From Phycisphaerales bacterium (GTDB lineage Bacteria; Planctomycetota; Phycisphaerae; SM23-33), in NCBI GenBank assembly GCA_003485185.1, contig DNAS01000155.1, forward strand, positions 422-5,819: a stretch of DNA of 5,398 nucleotides, written 5' to 3'. Below are positions 1 to 4,926 of the stretch, piece after piece. The number at the start of each line of letters is the position of its first letter. Position 1 is the stretch's first letter. Below the pieces are notes generated by a model. It ran no database searches. It was not told the DNA's origin and was given only the letters and a program-made list of their open reading frames with translations. The position numbers were made by a program, and so were the translations under genes.

Positions 1-125
1 GGGTGGCACGGCTTGCTTGCAAGCCGTGTTCTCGCGTTTACAAATAAACGACGGAATCACAGAGAGCATAAAGAAGAATTTTTCTCTGTAATGCCCTGCG
101 TCCTCTGCGTCCTCTGCGGTTCCAT
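1..125. repeat. Intergenic repeat zone: three hairpins plus 9-nt tandem repeat
   Basis: No credible gene lies here. Three inverted repeats follow one another: 7-14 with 21-28 (CACGGCTT/AAGCCGTG, 8 bp, 6-nt loop), 35-40 with 45-50 (CGTTTA/TAAACG, 4-nt loop), and 59-65 with 83-89 (ACAGAGA/TCTCTGT, 17-nt loop). They are followed at 94-120 by three 9-nt units: CCCTGCGTC, CTCTGCGTC, CTCTGCGGT. From memory, similar 'CTCTGCGTC' repeats are scattered in spacers of planctomycete and cyanobacterial genomes; that link is recollection, not something shown here. The zone may include the 3' end or terminator of a gene left of the window. Confidence 0.7.
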
Positions 126-156
126 TTGTTTCGGCCAAACATAGCGGCAAATGCCC

Positions 157-186
157 TTGAACCGGGGGGCGGGAAATCGTTACCAT
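157..186 (+). promoter_or_regulatory. Possible sigma70-type promoter for the ferredoxin
   Basis: TTGAAC at 157-162 and TACCAT at 181-186 are separated by 18 nt and each matches the sigma70 consensus at 4 of 6 positions. Transcription from here would give a leader of roughly 80 nt that includes the hairpin at 211-232. The match is modest and could be chance. Confidence 0.3.
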
Positions 187-210
187 GGCCGCAATCAAGC
201 AAAGTCTGCC

Positions 211-253
211 CGCGCCGGTGCGGGCCGGCGCGAATGGTTTTTGCACTTTTTTT
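211..253 (+). promoter_or_regulatory. Leader hairpin followed by T-rich tract upstream of ferredoxin
   Basis: CGCGCCGG at 211-218 pairs perfectly with CCGGCGCG at 225-232 around a 6-nt loop. Five bases after the stem comes TTTTT (238-242), then a run of seven T (247-253). This resembles an intrinsic terminator or attenuator placed 40 nt before the ferredoxin start. It could end a transcript arriving from the left, or regulate ferredoxin read-through if the promoter at 157-186 is real. The direct repeat TTTTTGCAC occurs at 238-246 and again at 249-257, an 11-nt period. Confidence 0.4.
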
Positions 254-258
254 GCACC

Positions 259-264
259 AAGGAG
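259..264 (+). promoter_or_regulatory. Shine-Dalgarno site of the ferredoxin gene
   Basis: AAGGAG lies 8 nt before the ATG at 273. It decides the start: the reading frame is open further upstream (from an ATG at 126), but that extension crosses the leader hairpin and has no family resemblance. Confidence 0.8.
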
Positions 265-272
265 CGTGTTCG

Positions 273-443
273 ATGGCGTACAAGATCACCGAGGAATGCA
301 CCGCCTGCGGGTCCTGCAAGGATTCCTGCCCCGCCGAGGCGATCAAGGAAGGCGACCCGAAGTACCAGATCGACGCCGACCTCTGCATCGACTGCGGCGC
401 ATGCGCCGACACCTGCCCGGTGGGCGCGATCGTCCAAGGGTAA
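273..443 (+). CDS. 2[4Fe-4S] bacterial-type ferredoxin, 56 aa
   Basis: A small soluble electron carrier of the clostridial type. Two cysteine motifs are complete: C9-x2-C12-x2-C15-x3-C19-P and C38-x2-C41-x2-C44-x3-C48-P, each supplying three ligands to one [4Fe-4S] cluster and the fourth to the other. The length (56 aa) and the Tyr-3 and Tyr-31 positions fit the classical short family with no insertion between the motifs. Such ferredoxins pass low-potential electrons between oxidoreductases such as pyruvate:ferredoxin oxidoreductase, hydrogenases or Rnf, suggesting an organism with anaerobic or fermentative metabolism; the actual partner is not visible here. The ATG at 273 was chosen because AAGGAG sits 8 nt upstream. 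The gene appears monocistronic, with a terminator-like hairpin starting 22 nt after the stop. Confidence 0.95.
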   Translation: MAYKITEECTACGSCKDSCPAEAIKEGDPKYQIDADLCIDCGACADTCPVGAIVQG

Positions 444-465
444 GACTCGCGGCGTGTTGAGAGAC

Positions 466-506
466 CGGCCGGGACGGGCATTTTGCCCCGTCGCGGCCGA
501 TTTCTT
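466..506 (+). terminator. Putative intrinsic terminator after ferredoxin
   Basis: CGGCCG (466-471) pairs with CGGCCG (494-499), and after one G-G mismatch GACGGG (473-478) pairs with CCCGTC (487-492), leaving an 8-nt loop. The stem is followed by ATTTCTT (500-506), a weak but plausible U-tract. It lies just beyond the ferredoxin stop codon, where a terminator is expected. Confidence 0.6.
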
Positions 507-581
507 GCGCCCGCCGGGAACCGCACCTCGCCTCGAACGCCGAAGAACCGGATGCGCCGCGCGGCGGGCAGCGCGAAGTGG

Positions 582-587
582 TAGAAT
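582..587 (+). promoter_or_regulatory. Candidate -10 box (TAGAAT) of the TPR-peptidase gene
   Basis: TAGAAT matches the -10 consensus at 5 of 6 positions and stands out in GC-rich surroundings, 45 nt before the ATG at 633. I see no convincing -35 box at the usual distance. The same hexamer sits 44 nt before the start at 4169. Confidence 0.4.
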
Positions 588-632
588 GAATGCGGTCCTG
601 CGCCGAAGTTTCGGTGACGGCGGGAGCGAGCG

Positions 633-3563
633 ATGAAGTGCGGCGGTCGACTGACCTGGGCGAGCGTGGTGCTGGCGGTGCTGCTGGCGGGCGGGACGGC
701 GCCCGCGCAGGACGCGCCGCCTCCGACGACGCGCGCGGCGGAGTCTCGCCCGGCGTCGGCGCCCGCCTCTCAGCCGGGCGCGAACCTCTCGCCCGAGCAG
801 TGCCGCGCCGCATTCCTCAAGGGCGACTACGCAGCGGCGGCGGACGGATATCGCGGGCTGCTGGCCGGGCTTGGCCCGCGCGTGCCGGCGGCCGTCGGGC
901 TGGCCGAGGCGCTCGCGGCGGAAGGAAAGTACGACCAGGCCGCCGAGGCGCTGGACCGCGTGGCCGACCAGGCCGGCGCGGACGCCGCCTGGCACGTCGC
1001 CCGCGCGGAGTTGTTCGCCGTCGTCGGGCAGTACGATCGCGCCCTGGACCACGCCCGGCAGGCCGTCCGACTCCGCCCCGACTGGATGCCCGCCATCGCC
1101 GCCCTCGGCGCGGCGCAGGAAACGCTGGGCCGGCGAGAAGACGCCGCCGCCACCTACCGGTCCGCCGAGGACGTCTTCGCCTCCGACGCCTGCCGGAAAG
1201 ACCCGCGCAGCCTCGTCGCCGCGGGGCTCGTGCTCGACCGGTACGGCGTCCTCACCGCCCGCCGCGCCAGCGAGCAGGGGCAGAACATCCTCCGCAACTA
1301 CCTCCAGGAGGCGTATCAGAAGCTCGACCGGACCTACTGGCCGGCGCACGTGGCGGCCGGGATGTTCCTGCTCGCCAAGCACCGCCCGCAGCAGGCGGCC
1401 AAGGAGTTCGAGCTGGCCGCGGCGCTGAATCCCCGCATCGCCGACGTGCACGTGGGACAGGGAATCCTCGCGCTGGAGGCGTGGGACTTCGAGCAGTGCC
1501 TGGGCAAGGCCGACGCCGCCCTGGCGATCAATCCGAACTCGGTCGACGCTCGCATGCTCCGCGCGGTCTGCCTGATGCAGTGGCGGAAGTTCGAGCAGGT
1601 TCCGGCCGAACTCGACGCGATCCTGCGCATCAACCCCAACCACCTCGAGGCGCTGAGCCTGTACGCGGCGCTGCGGGTGCGCCAGGGGCGGGCCGACGAG
1701 GCGTCGCCGTTCGCCGCGCGGGTGGAGAAAATCAACCCGTCCTGCGCGGCCCTGCCCGCGGCGATCGGGCAATGGCTTTCGGCCGGGCGTCAGTTCGACG
1801 AGGCGCGCCGGCAACTGCTCCGGGCCGTCGAGCTGGAGCCCAACCTGGCCGGACCGCTGGCGGAGCTGGGCCTGCTGTACCTCCAGACCGGCCAGGAAGA
1901 CCAGGCCCGCGAGACCCTCCGCAAGGCCCACGCGCTCGACGACTACCGTCAGGACGTCGTGAACTACCTTCGCCTGCTGGACCGCCTGGAGAAGTTCCTC
2001 GTCCGCCGGACGGAGCACTTCATCGTCAAGGTCGATGCGAAGCGCGACGCCGTGCTGCTGGACCAGGTCTCCGAATACCTCGAGAAGATCCACGGCGAGG
2101 TGTGCGGCGACTTCGATCACGCCCCGGCCGAGCCGACGCTCGTGGAAATCTTCCCCACGCACGAGGAATTCTCCGTGCGCGTCAGCGGGCGCGGATGGAT
2201 CGGAACGGTGGGCGCCAGCACGGGGCGCGTCATCGCGCTGGTGGCGCCCACGCCGGAAGAACGCCGCAACCCGTTCGGCACGCACAACTGGGCGACGGTG
2301 CTCCGCCACGAGTACGCCCACACGGTGACGCTCTCAGCCACCGGCAACCGCATACCGCACTGGTTCACCGAGGCCTGCGCCGTCTGGGAGCAGCCCGACC
2401 GGCGGAACTACCAAGCCGTGCAGCAACTCACCGAGGCCGTGCGGACGGGGCGGCTCTTTCCCGTGCGCGAGCTGGACTGGGGGTTCATCCGCCCCCGTCG
2501 CGGCGGGGACCGCGGGCTGGCCTACGCCCAGAGCGAGTGGATGCTGGAATACATCATCCGCCGGCGCAGCTACTCGGCCGTGCCCAAAATGCTCCAGTCC
2601 TTCCGCGACGGGCGCAGCCAGGCCGAGGCGTTCCGCGACGTGCTGGGCGTCTCCGAGGAGCAGTTCGACAAGGATTTCCGCGCCTGGGCGCGGGAGCAGG
2701 TGCGGGAATGGGGCTTCGACCCCGATCCGCCGAAGGACCTGATCGCCGCCGAACTCGCCGCCAAACTCCAGCCGCTCGACGCGGGCGCGCAGGCCGACTA
2801 CGCCGTCGCCCTCTACCTGCGCGGAAAGACGGCCGAGGCAGACCAGGCCGCCCAGAAGGCCCTCGCGCTGGACGCTGACAACACGGGGGCGCTGGCCGTC
2901 CGGGCGCTGACGGCGATGGCGCGCGACGAGCTCGACCAGGCCGTCCGCCACGCCGAACGCCTCGAACGGCTCGACCACGCCGGGCACGTCGCGCCGCGCG
3001 TCCTGGCCCGCTGCGCCCTGAAAAAACGCCAGTACGCCCGCGCCATCGCCGCGCTGGAACTGTTCAAGCAGCGCCGCCCGCTCGACGAGTTCAGCTACAA
3101 GGAACTCGCCGCCCTCTACGTCCAGCTCGGCCAGCCGGAAAAGGCCCTGCCCAACCTCCTCGAACTGCACCGGCGCACCATGACCGACCAGAAGTACGCC
3201 CGCCAGGCGGCCGACATCTATCGCATGCTCGACAAGCCGGACCAGGCCCTGGAGTACTACCGCCAGGTGCTGCACATCAACCCGTACGAGACGAGCGCCT
3301 ACGAAGCCGTCGCCGCCATCCACCGCGACGCGGGACGATTCGACCCCGCCATCCAGGCCGTGCGGAACGTCTGCCTGCTCGAGCCCGACTCGGACCAGTC
3401 GTGGATCCAACTGGCCATGATGCGATACCTCGCCGGGCGCGAACCCCGCGACGACGAACAGCTTCGCCAGGCCCGCCAGGATGCCGAAAAGGCCCTCAAA
3501 CTCAACCCCTCCGGACAGGCGCAGAAAGTCCTCGACCTGATCGACCAGGCCTTGGCGCCTTGA
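633..3563 (+). CDS. Secreted TPR protein with embedded peptidase-MA-like (HExxH) domain, 976 aa
   Basis: A predicted exported zinc metalloprotease flanked by tetratricopeptide repeats. The N-terminus is a signal peptide: positive MKCGGR, a hydrophobic core at about residues 9-20, and the AxA site A23-P24-A25 with likely cleavage before Q26. A low-complexity Ala/Pro/Ser/Thr linker follows (about 28-50). TPR-like helices with the usual spaced Ala, Gly, Tyr and Pro pattern run from about 53 to 450. Residues about 455-695 resemble the peptidase MA family of gluzincins: H559-E560-Y561-A562-H563 supplies two zinc ligands and the general base, and E580 in the WFTEACA segment is the likely third ligand. 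A second TPR block fills about 705-975. All three putative ligands are present, so activity is plausible; the substrate is unknown. TPR blocks normally bind proteins, so envelope protein processing is possible, but that is inference. The start has GGAG at 623-626, 6 nt upstream. No transmembrane anchor is seen beyond the signal. Confidence 0.9.
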   Translation: MKCGGRLTWASVVLAVLLAGGTAPAQDAPPPTTRAAESRPASAPASQPGANLSPEQCRAAFLKGDYAAAADGYRGLLAGLGPRVPAAVGLAEALAAEGKYDQAAEALDRVADQAGADAAWHVARAELFAVVGQYDRALDHARQAVRLRPDWMPAIAALGAAQETLGRREDAAATYRSAEDVFASDACRKDPRSLVAAGLVLDRYGVLTARRASEQGQNILRNYLQEAYQKLDRTYWPAHVAAGMFLLAKHRPQQAAKEFELAAALNPRIADVHVGQGILALEAWDFEQCLGKADAALAINPNSVDARMLRAVCLMQWRKFEQVPAELDAILRINPNHLEALSLYAALRVRQGRADEASPFAARVEKINPSCAALPAAIGQWLSAGRQFDEARRQLLRAVELEPNLAGPLAELGLLYLQTGQEDQARETLRKAHALDDYRQDVVNYLRLLDRLEKFLVRRTEHFIVKVDAKRDAVLLDQVSEYLEKIHGEVCGDFDHAPAEPTLVEIFPTHEEFSVRVSGRGWIGTVGASTGRVIALVAPTPEERRNPFGTHNWATVLRHEYAHTVTLSATGNRIPHWFTEACAVWEQPDRRNYQAVQQLTEAVRTGRLFPVRELDWGFIRPRRGGDRGLAYAQSEWMLEYIIRRRSYSAVPKMLQSFRDGRSQAEAFRDVLGVSEEQFDKDFRAWAREQVREWGFDPDPPKDLIAAELAAKLQPLDAGAQADYAVALYLRGKTAEADQAAQKALALDADNTGALAVRALTAMARDELDQAVRHAERLERLDHAGHVAPRVLARCALKKRQYARAIAALELFKQRRPLDEFSYKELAALYVQLGQPEKALPNLLELHRRTMTDQKYARQAADIYRMLDKPDQALEYYRQVLHINPYETSAYEAVAAIHRDAGRFDPAIQAVRNVCLLEPDSDQSWIQLAMMRYLAGREPRDDEQLRQARQDAEKALKLNPSGQAQKVLDLIDQALAP

Positions 3564-3587
3564 CCGCCCGGGCCCGCGGCGTATGCT
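3560..3587 (+). promoter_or_regulatory. Promoter of the MazG-like gene overlapping the upstream stop codon
   Basis: TTGACC (3560-3565, 5 of 6 consensus matches) and TATGCT (3582-3587, 4 of 6) are 16 nt apart. The -35 box contains the TGA stop of the TPR-peptidase gene. Transcription would begin near 3594, about 20 nt before the ATG at 3613. This also argues against the in-frame ATG at 3583, which lies inside the -10 box. Confidence 0.5.
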
Positions 3588-3612
3588 GGCGGAACGGAAA
3601 GAGAGCGAACCC

Positions 3613-3879
3613 ATGACCATCCGCGAGTTCCAGGACTTCATCCGCCGAAAATACTACGCCACCGACGTGCAGCGCGGCACGGCAGGGACCTTCCTGTGGT
3701 TCATCGAGGAGGTGGGCGAGCTGTCCAGCGCCCTGGCCGGCGACGACCACTACAACAAGGAAGAGGAATTCGCCGACGTCTTCGCCTGGCTATGCACGCT
3801 GGCGAACATCAACAACGTCGACCTCGCCCGCGCCATCGAGAAATACACCGTCCATGGCGTCGACGGCGTGAAAGACTGA
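3613..3879 (+). CDS. MazG-like nucleotide pyrophosphohydrolase, 88 aa
   Basis: A small single-domain all-alpha NTP pyrophosphohydrolase of the MazG / dUTPase-like superfamily, cleaving (d)NTPs to (d)NMP and pyrophosphate in the cytoplasm, usually as nucleotide-pool cleaning. The Mg2+-binding signature is visible: E32-E33-x2-E36 in the IEEVGEL helix and E52-x2-D55 in the EEFADVFAWL helix, both complete. MTIREFQDFI at the start and GTFLWF before the acidic helix fit the short, about 90-110 aa prokaryotic forms. From memory, many relatives end with a Cys-rich tail after the last helix; here the protein ends in EKYTVHGVDGVKD with none. The start at 3613 is preferred over 3583 because a purine-rich stretch (GGAAAGAGAG, 3596-3605) precedes it and 3583 falls in the promoter. 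The exact substrate cannot be told from sequence. Confidence 0.88.
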   Translation: MTIREFQDFIRRKYYATDVQRGTAGTFLWFIEEVGELSSALAGDDHYNKEEEFADVFAWLCTLANINNVDLARAIEKYTVHGVDGVKD

Positions 3880-3886
3880 CAGAAAC

Positions 3887-3992
3887 ATTTCGGATTGTGG
3901 ATTTCGGATTGAAGAGCCCGAGGCATGCGCCGTGGCGTTATCCGTTTTCCAATCCGAAATCCGAAATCCGCAATCCGAAATCCCAAATTTCA
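3887..3992. repeat. 7-nt tandem repeat forming a long imperfect inverted repeat
   Basis: From 3951 to 3992 six heptads run in register: AATCCGA, AATCCGA, AATCCGC, AATCCGA, AATCCCA, AATTTCA. The stretch 3887-3911 (two ATTTCGGATTG units joined by TGG) is nearly the reverse complement of 3950-3981; the right arm carries one extra heptad and there is one mismatch near the join. A 25-bp stem with a 7-nt bulge and a 38-nt loop (3912-3949) could form. It begins 8 nt after the MazG-like stop and may serve as its transcript end. I recall 'AATCCGAAATCC' heptads in planctomycete spacers, but cannot count copies here. Confidence 0.8.
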
Positions 3993-4098
3993 CACCCATG
4001 GGTGTCCTCCCCTATCGATTCGCCCTTTCGGGCAAACCTCCCGCCGTTTCCCGGCGTAGTAACTGCGCGGCCCGGGCGGCGGCGCAAGAATCCGCCGC
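3993..4098. other. Rest of spacer: two small inverted repeats, no gene
   Basis: Between the heptad repeat and the promoter of the next gene I see no coding sequence. The frame of the downstream gene stays open through here, but the translation is the heptad repeat followed by a low-quality Ala/Arg-rich stretch. Two short inverted repeats occur: GCCC 4022-4025 with GGGC 4030-4033, and CGCCG 4042-4046 with CGGCG 4052-4056. Both are too short to assign a role. Confidence 0.5.
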
Positions 4099-4129
4099 TT
4101 GGAACCGCCGGGCGCGCCTAGAATTAGGC
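4099..4129 (+). promoter_or_regulatory. Candidate promoter of the isochorismatase-like gene, with small palindrome
   Basis: TAGAAT at 4119-4124 matches the -10 consensus at 5 of 6 positions and lies 44 nt before the ATG. TTGGAA at 4099-4104 could be a -35 box but the 14-nt spacing is short. The -10 box is embedded in the inverted repeat GCCTA-GAAT-TAGGC (4116-4129), which could be a protein-binding site or chance. Confidence 0.4.
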
Positions 4130-4152
4130 AGACAAAACGCCGCGCCCCAACC

Positions 4153-4159
4153 GGGGAGG
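4153..4159 (+). promoter_or_regulatory. Shine-Dalgarno site deciding the start at 4169
   Basis: GGGGAGG ends 9 nt before the ATG at 4169. It favours this start over in-frame ATGs upstream (3932, 3998), which would prepend about 79 residues of translated repeat and spacer. Confidence 0.7.
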
Positions 4160-4168
4160 GCCCAGGCC

Positions 4169-4837
4169 ATGAAATACAGATGCATGCTCATGGATATCGA
4201 GACGCAGGCGGACTTCTTCCTGCCGGACGGAAGCTGCTACACGCCGGCTGCATCCCACGCCGCCAAAAAGATTTATCAGCTCTTTCAGTGGGTCCGCGCC
4301 CACGGGATTCCCGTCATCTCGACGGTCCTGCGCGTCCGCCCGGCCGAGCACGGCCCGATGGCGCCCCATCCGCACTGCGTCGACGGGACGGCCGGCGAGA
4401 TGAAGCTGCCCCGCACGATCCTGCCCCGCCGCGTGAACCTCGGCCTCCAGAACACCACCGACCTGCCGGGCGACCTGTTCGCTACGCACCAGCAGGCGAT
4501 CTTCGAGAAGCGTGACACGGACATCTTCGCCCACATGCGCCTGGAGCGCCTGCTGACCGAACTGCCGGCCACGACGTTCATCCTCTGCGGCGCGGGCCTG
4601 GCCCGGCCGATCCTCCAGGCCGCCGTCGGGCTGCGGACGCGGAACTTCGGCGTCATCCTCGCCACCGATGCCGTGGTCGACCTGGATGACCCGATGGCGG
4701 AGATGGCCTGGAAGCGCATGGAGGCCAAGGGCGTCATCCTCGCCCCCGTCGCCGAGATCGTCGAACCGTGCAAGCTGAAGCCCACGCGCCCGTTCCGCAT
4801 GGCCGGGATCCTCCACCACGCCGCGCCCCGGCCGTAA
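4169..4837 (+). CDS. Isochorismatase/nicotinamidase-fold protein lacking the catalytic Cys, 222 aa
   Basis: A cytoplasmic member of the isochorismatase-like (cysteine hydrolase) superfamily, whose active members hydrolyse amides such as nicotinamide or N-carbamoyl compounds, or isochorismate. The family's catalytic Asp is represented by D9 in LMDIETQADFF, and the Lys by K114 in IFEKRDTDIF. A nicotinamidase-like signature, PHCVDGTAGE (68-77), is also clear. The usual G-x2-T-x2-C-V segment before the nucleophile instead reads GAGLARPI (141-148), so Pro-147 occupies the Cys position. C140, just before G141, is seven residues earlier and unlikely to substitute. The D-x-H metal motif normally after the second strand is absent: STVLRVRPAEH (51-61). 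The protein may be a pseudoenzyme, a binding protein, or use another chemistry. Alignment was by eye, so the substitution is probable rather than proven. Length is normal and the frame intact, so this is not a decaying pseudogene. Confidence 0.85.
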   Translation: MKYRCMLMDIETQADFFLPDGSCYTPAASHAAKKIYQLFQWVRAHGIPVISTVLRVRPAEHGPMAPHPHCVDGTAGEMKLPRTILPRRVNLGLQNTTDLPGDLFATHQQAIFEKRDTDIFAHMRLERLLTELPATTFILCGAGLARPILQAAVGLRTRNFGVILATDAVVDLDDPMAEMAWKRMEAKGVILAPVAEIVEPCKLKPTRPFRMAGILHHAAPRP

Positions 4838-4854
4838 GAAGGAACCGGTTCTTC

Positions 4855-4890
4855 CAATTGTCAATTGGCAATTGTCCATTGACAATTTTT
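4855..4890 (+). terminator. AT-rich 7-nt tandem repeat forming a terminator-like hairpin
   Basis: Five heptads run from 4855 to 4889: CAATTGT, CAATTGG, CAATTGT, CCATTGA, CAATTTT. AATTGTCAAT (4856-4865) pairs perfectly with ATTGACAATT (4878-4887), a 10-bp stem with a 12-nt loop that continues into T residues up to 4890. Lying 18 nt after the isochorismatase-like stop, it could end that transcript, although the stem is AT-rich. The near-perfect palindrome GAACCGGTTC (4842-4851) lies just upstream. Composition contrasts sharply with the GC-rich genes on both sides. Confidence 0.6.
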
Positions 4891-4912
4891 CCCCTCTCTT
4901 GCCCCTCCGCGA

Positions 4913-4918
4913 TACAAT
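4913..4918 (+). promoter_or_regulatory. Candidate -10 box (TACAAT) of the MnmE-like gene
   Basis: TACAAT matches the -10 consensus at 5 of 6 positions and is followed after only 8 nt by the ATG at 4927. No Shine-Dalgarno sequence fits between them, so a leaderless transcript is possible. No good -35 box lies 16-18 nt upstream; TTGACA at 4879-4884 is a perfect hexamer but 28 nt away. Confidence 0.4.
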
Positions 4919-4926
4919 CCGCGGCG

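Noticed and set aside
94..120. CRISPR-like repeat array
   Set aside because: The 9-nt units are contiguous with no spacers; the other arrays (period 7) also lack spacers.
126..272. N-terminal extension of the ferredoxin by 49 residues
   Set aside because: AAGGAG sits 8 nt before the ATG at 273, the 56-aa product is the usual family size, and the extension crosses the leader hairpin.
38..526. 162-aa minus-strand frame over the ferredoxin
   Set aside because: It is antisense to a ferredoxin with two complete Cys motifs and runs through repeats and the terminator hairpin; no family resemblance.
195..2321. 708-aa open frame on the minus strand (and a 435-aa one at 2334-3641)
   Set aside because: Both lie opposite the TPR-peptidase gene, translate to Arg/Gly/Val/Leu-rich sequence with no domain, and are expected shadows of GC-rich codon use. 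The plus strand has signal peptide, TPRs and HExxH.
590..2878. 762-aa plus-strand frame overlapping the TPR-peptidase gene
   Set aside because: Arg/Gly/Pro/Ala-rich shadow in another frame, with no Shine-Dalgarno site and no recognisable domain.
3932..4168. 79-residue extension of the isochorismatase-like protein
   Set aside because: It would translate the heptad repeat and spacer; the start at 4169 has GGGGAGG upstream and matches the family N-terminus.
4879..4918. TTGACA (4879-4884) with TACAAT (4913-4918) as one promoter
   Set aside because: The spacing is 28 nt, far from the 16-18 nt needed, and TTGACA is part of the heptad repeat.
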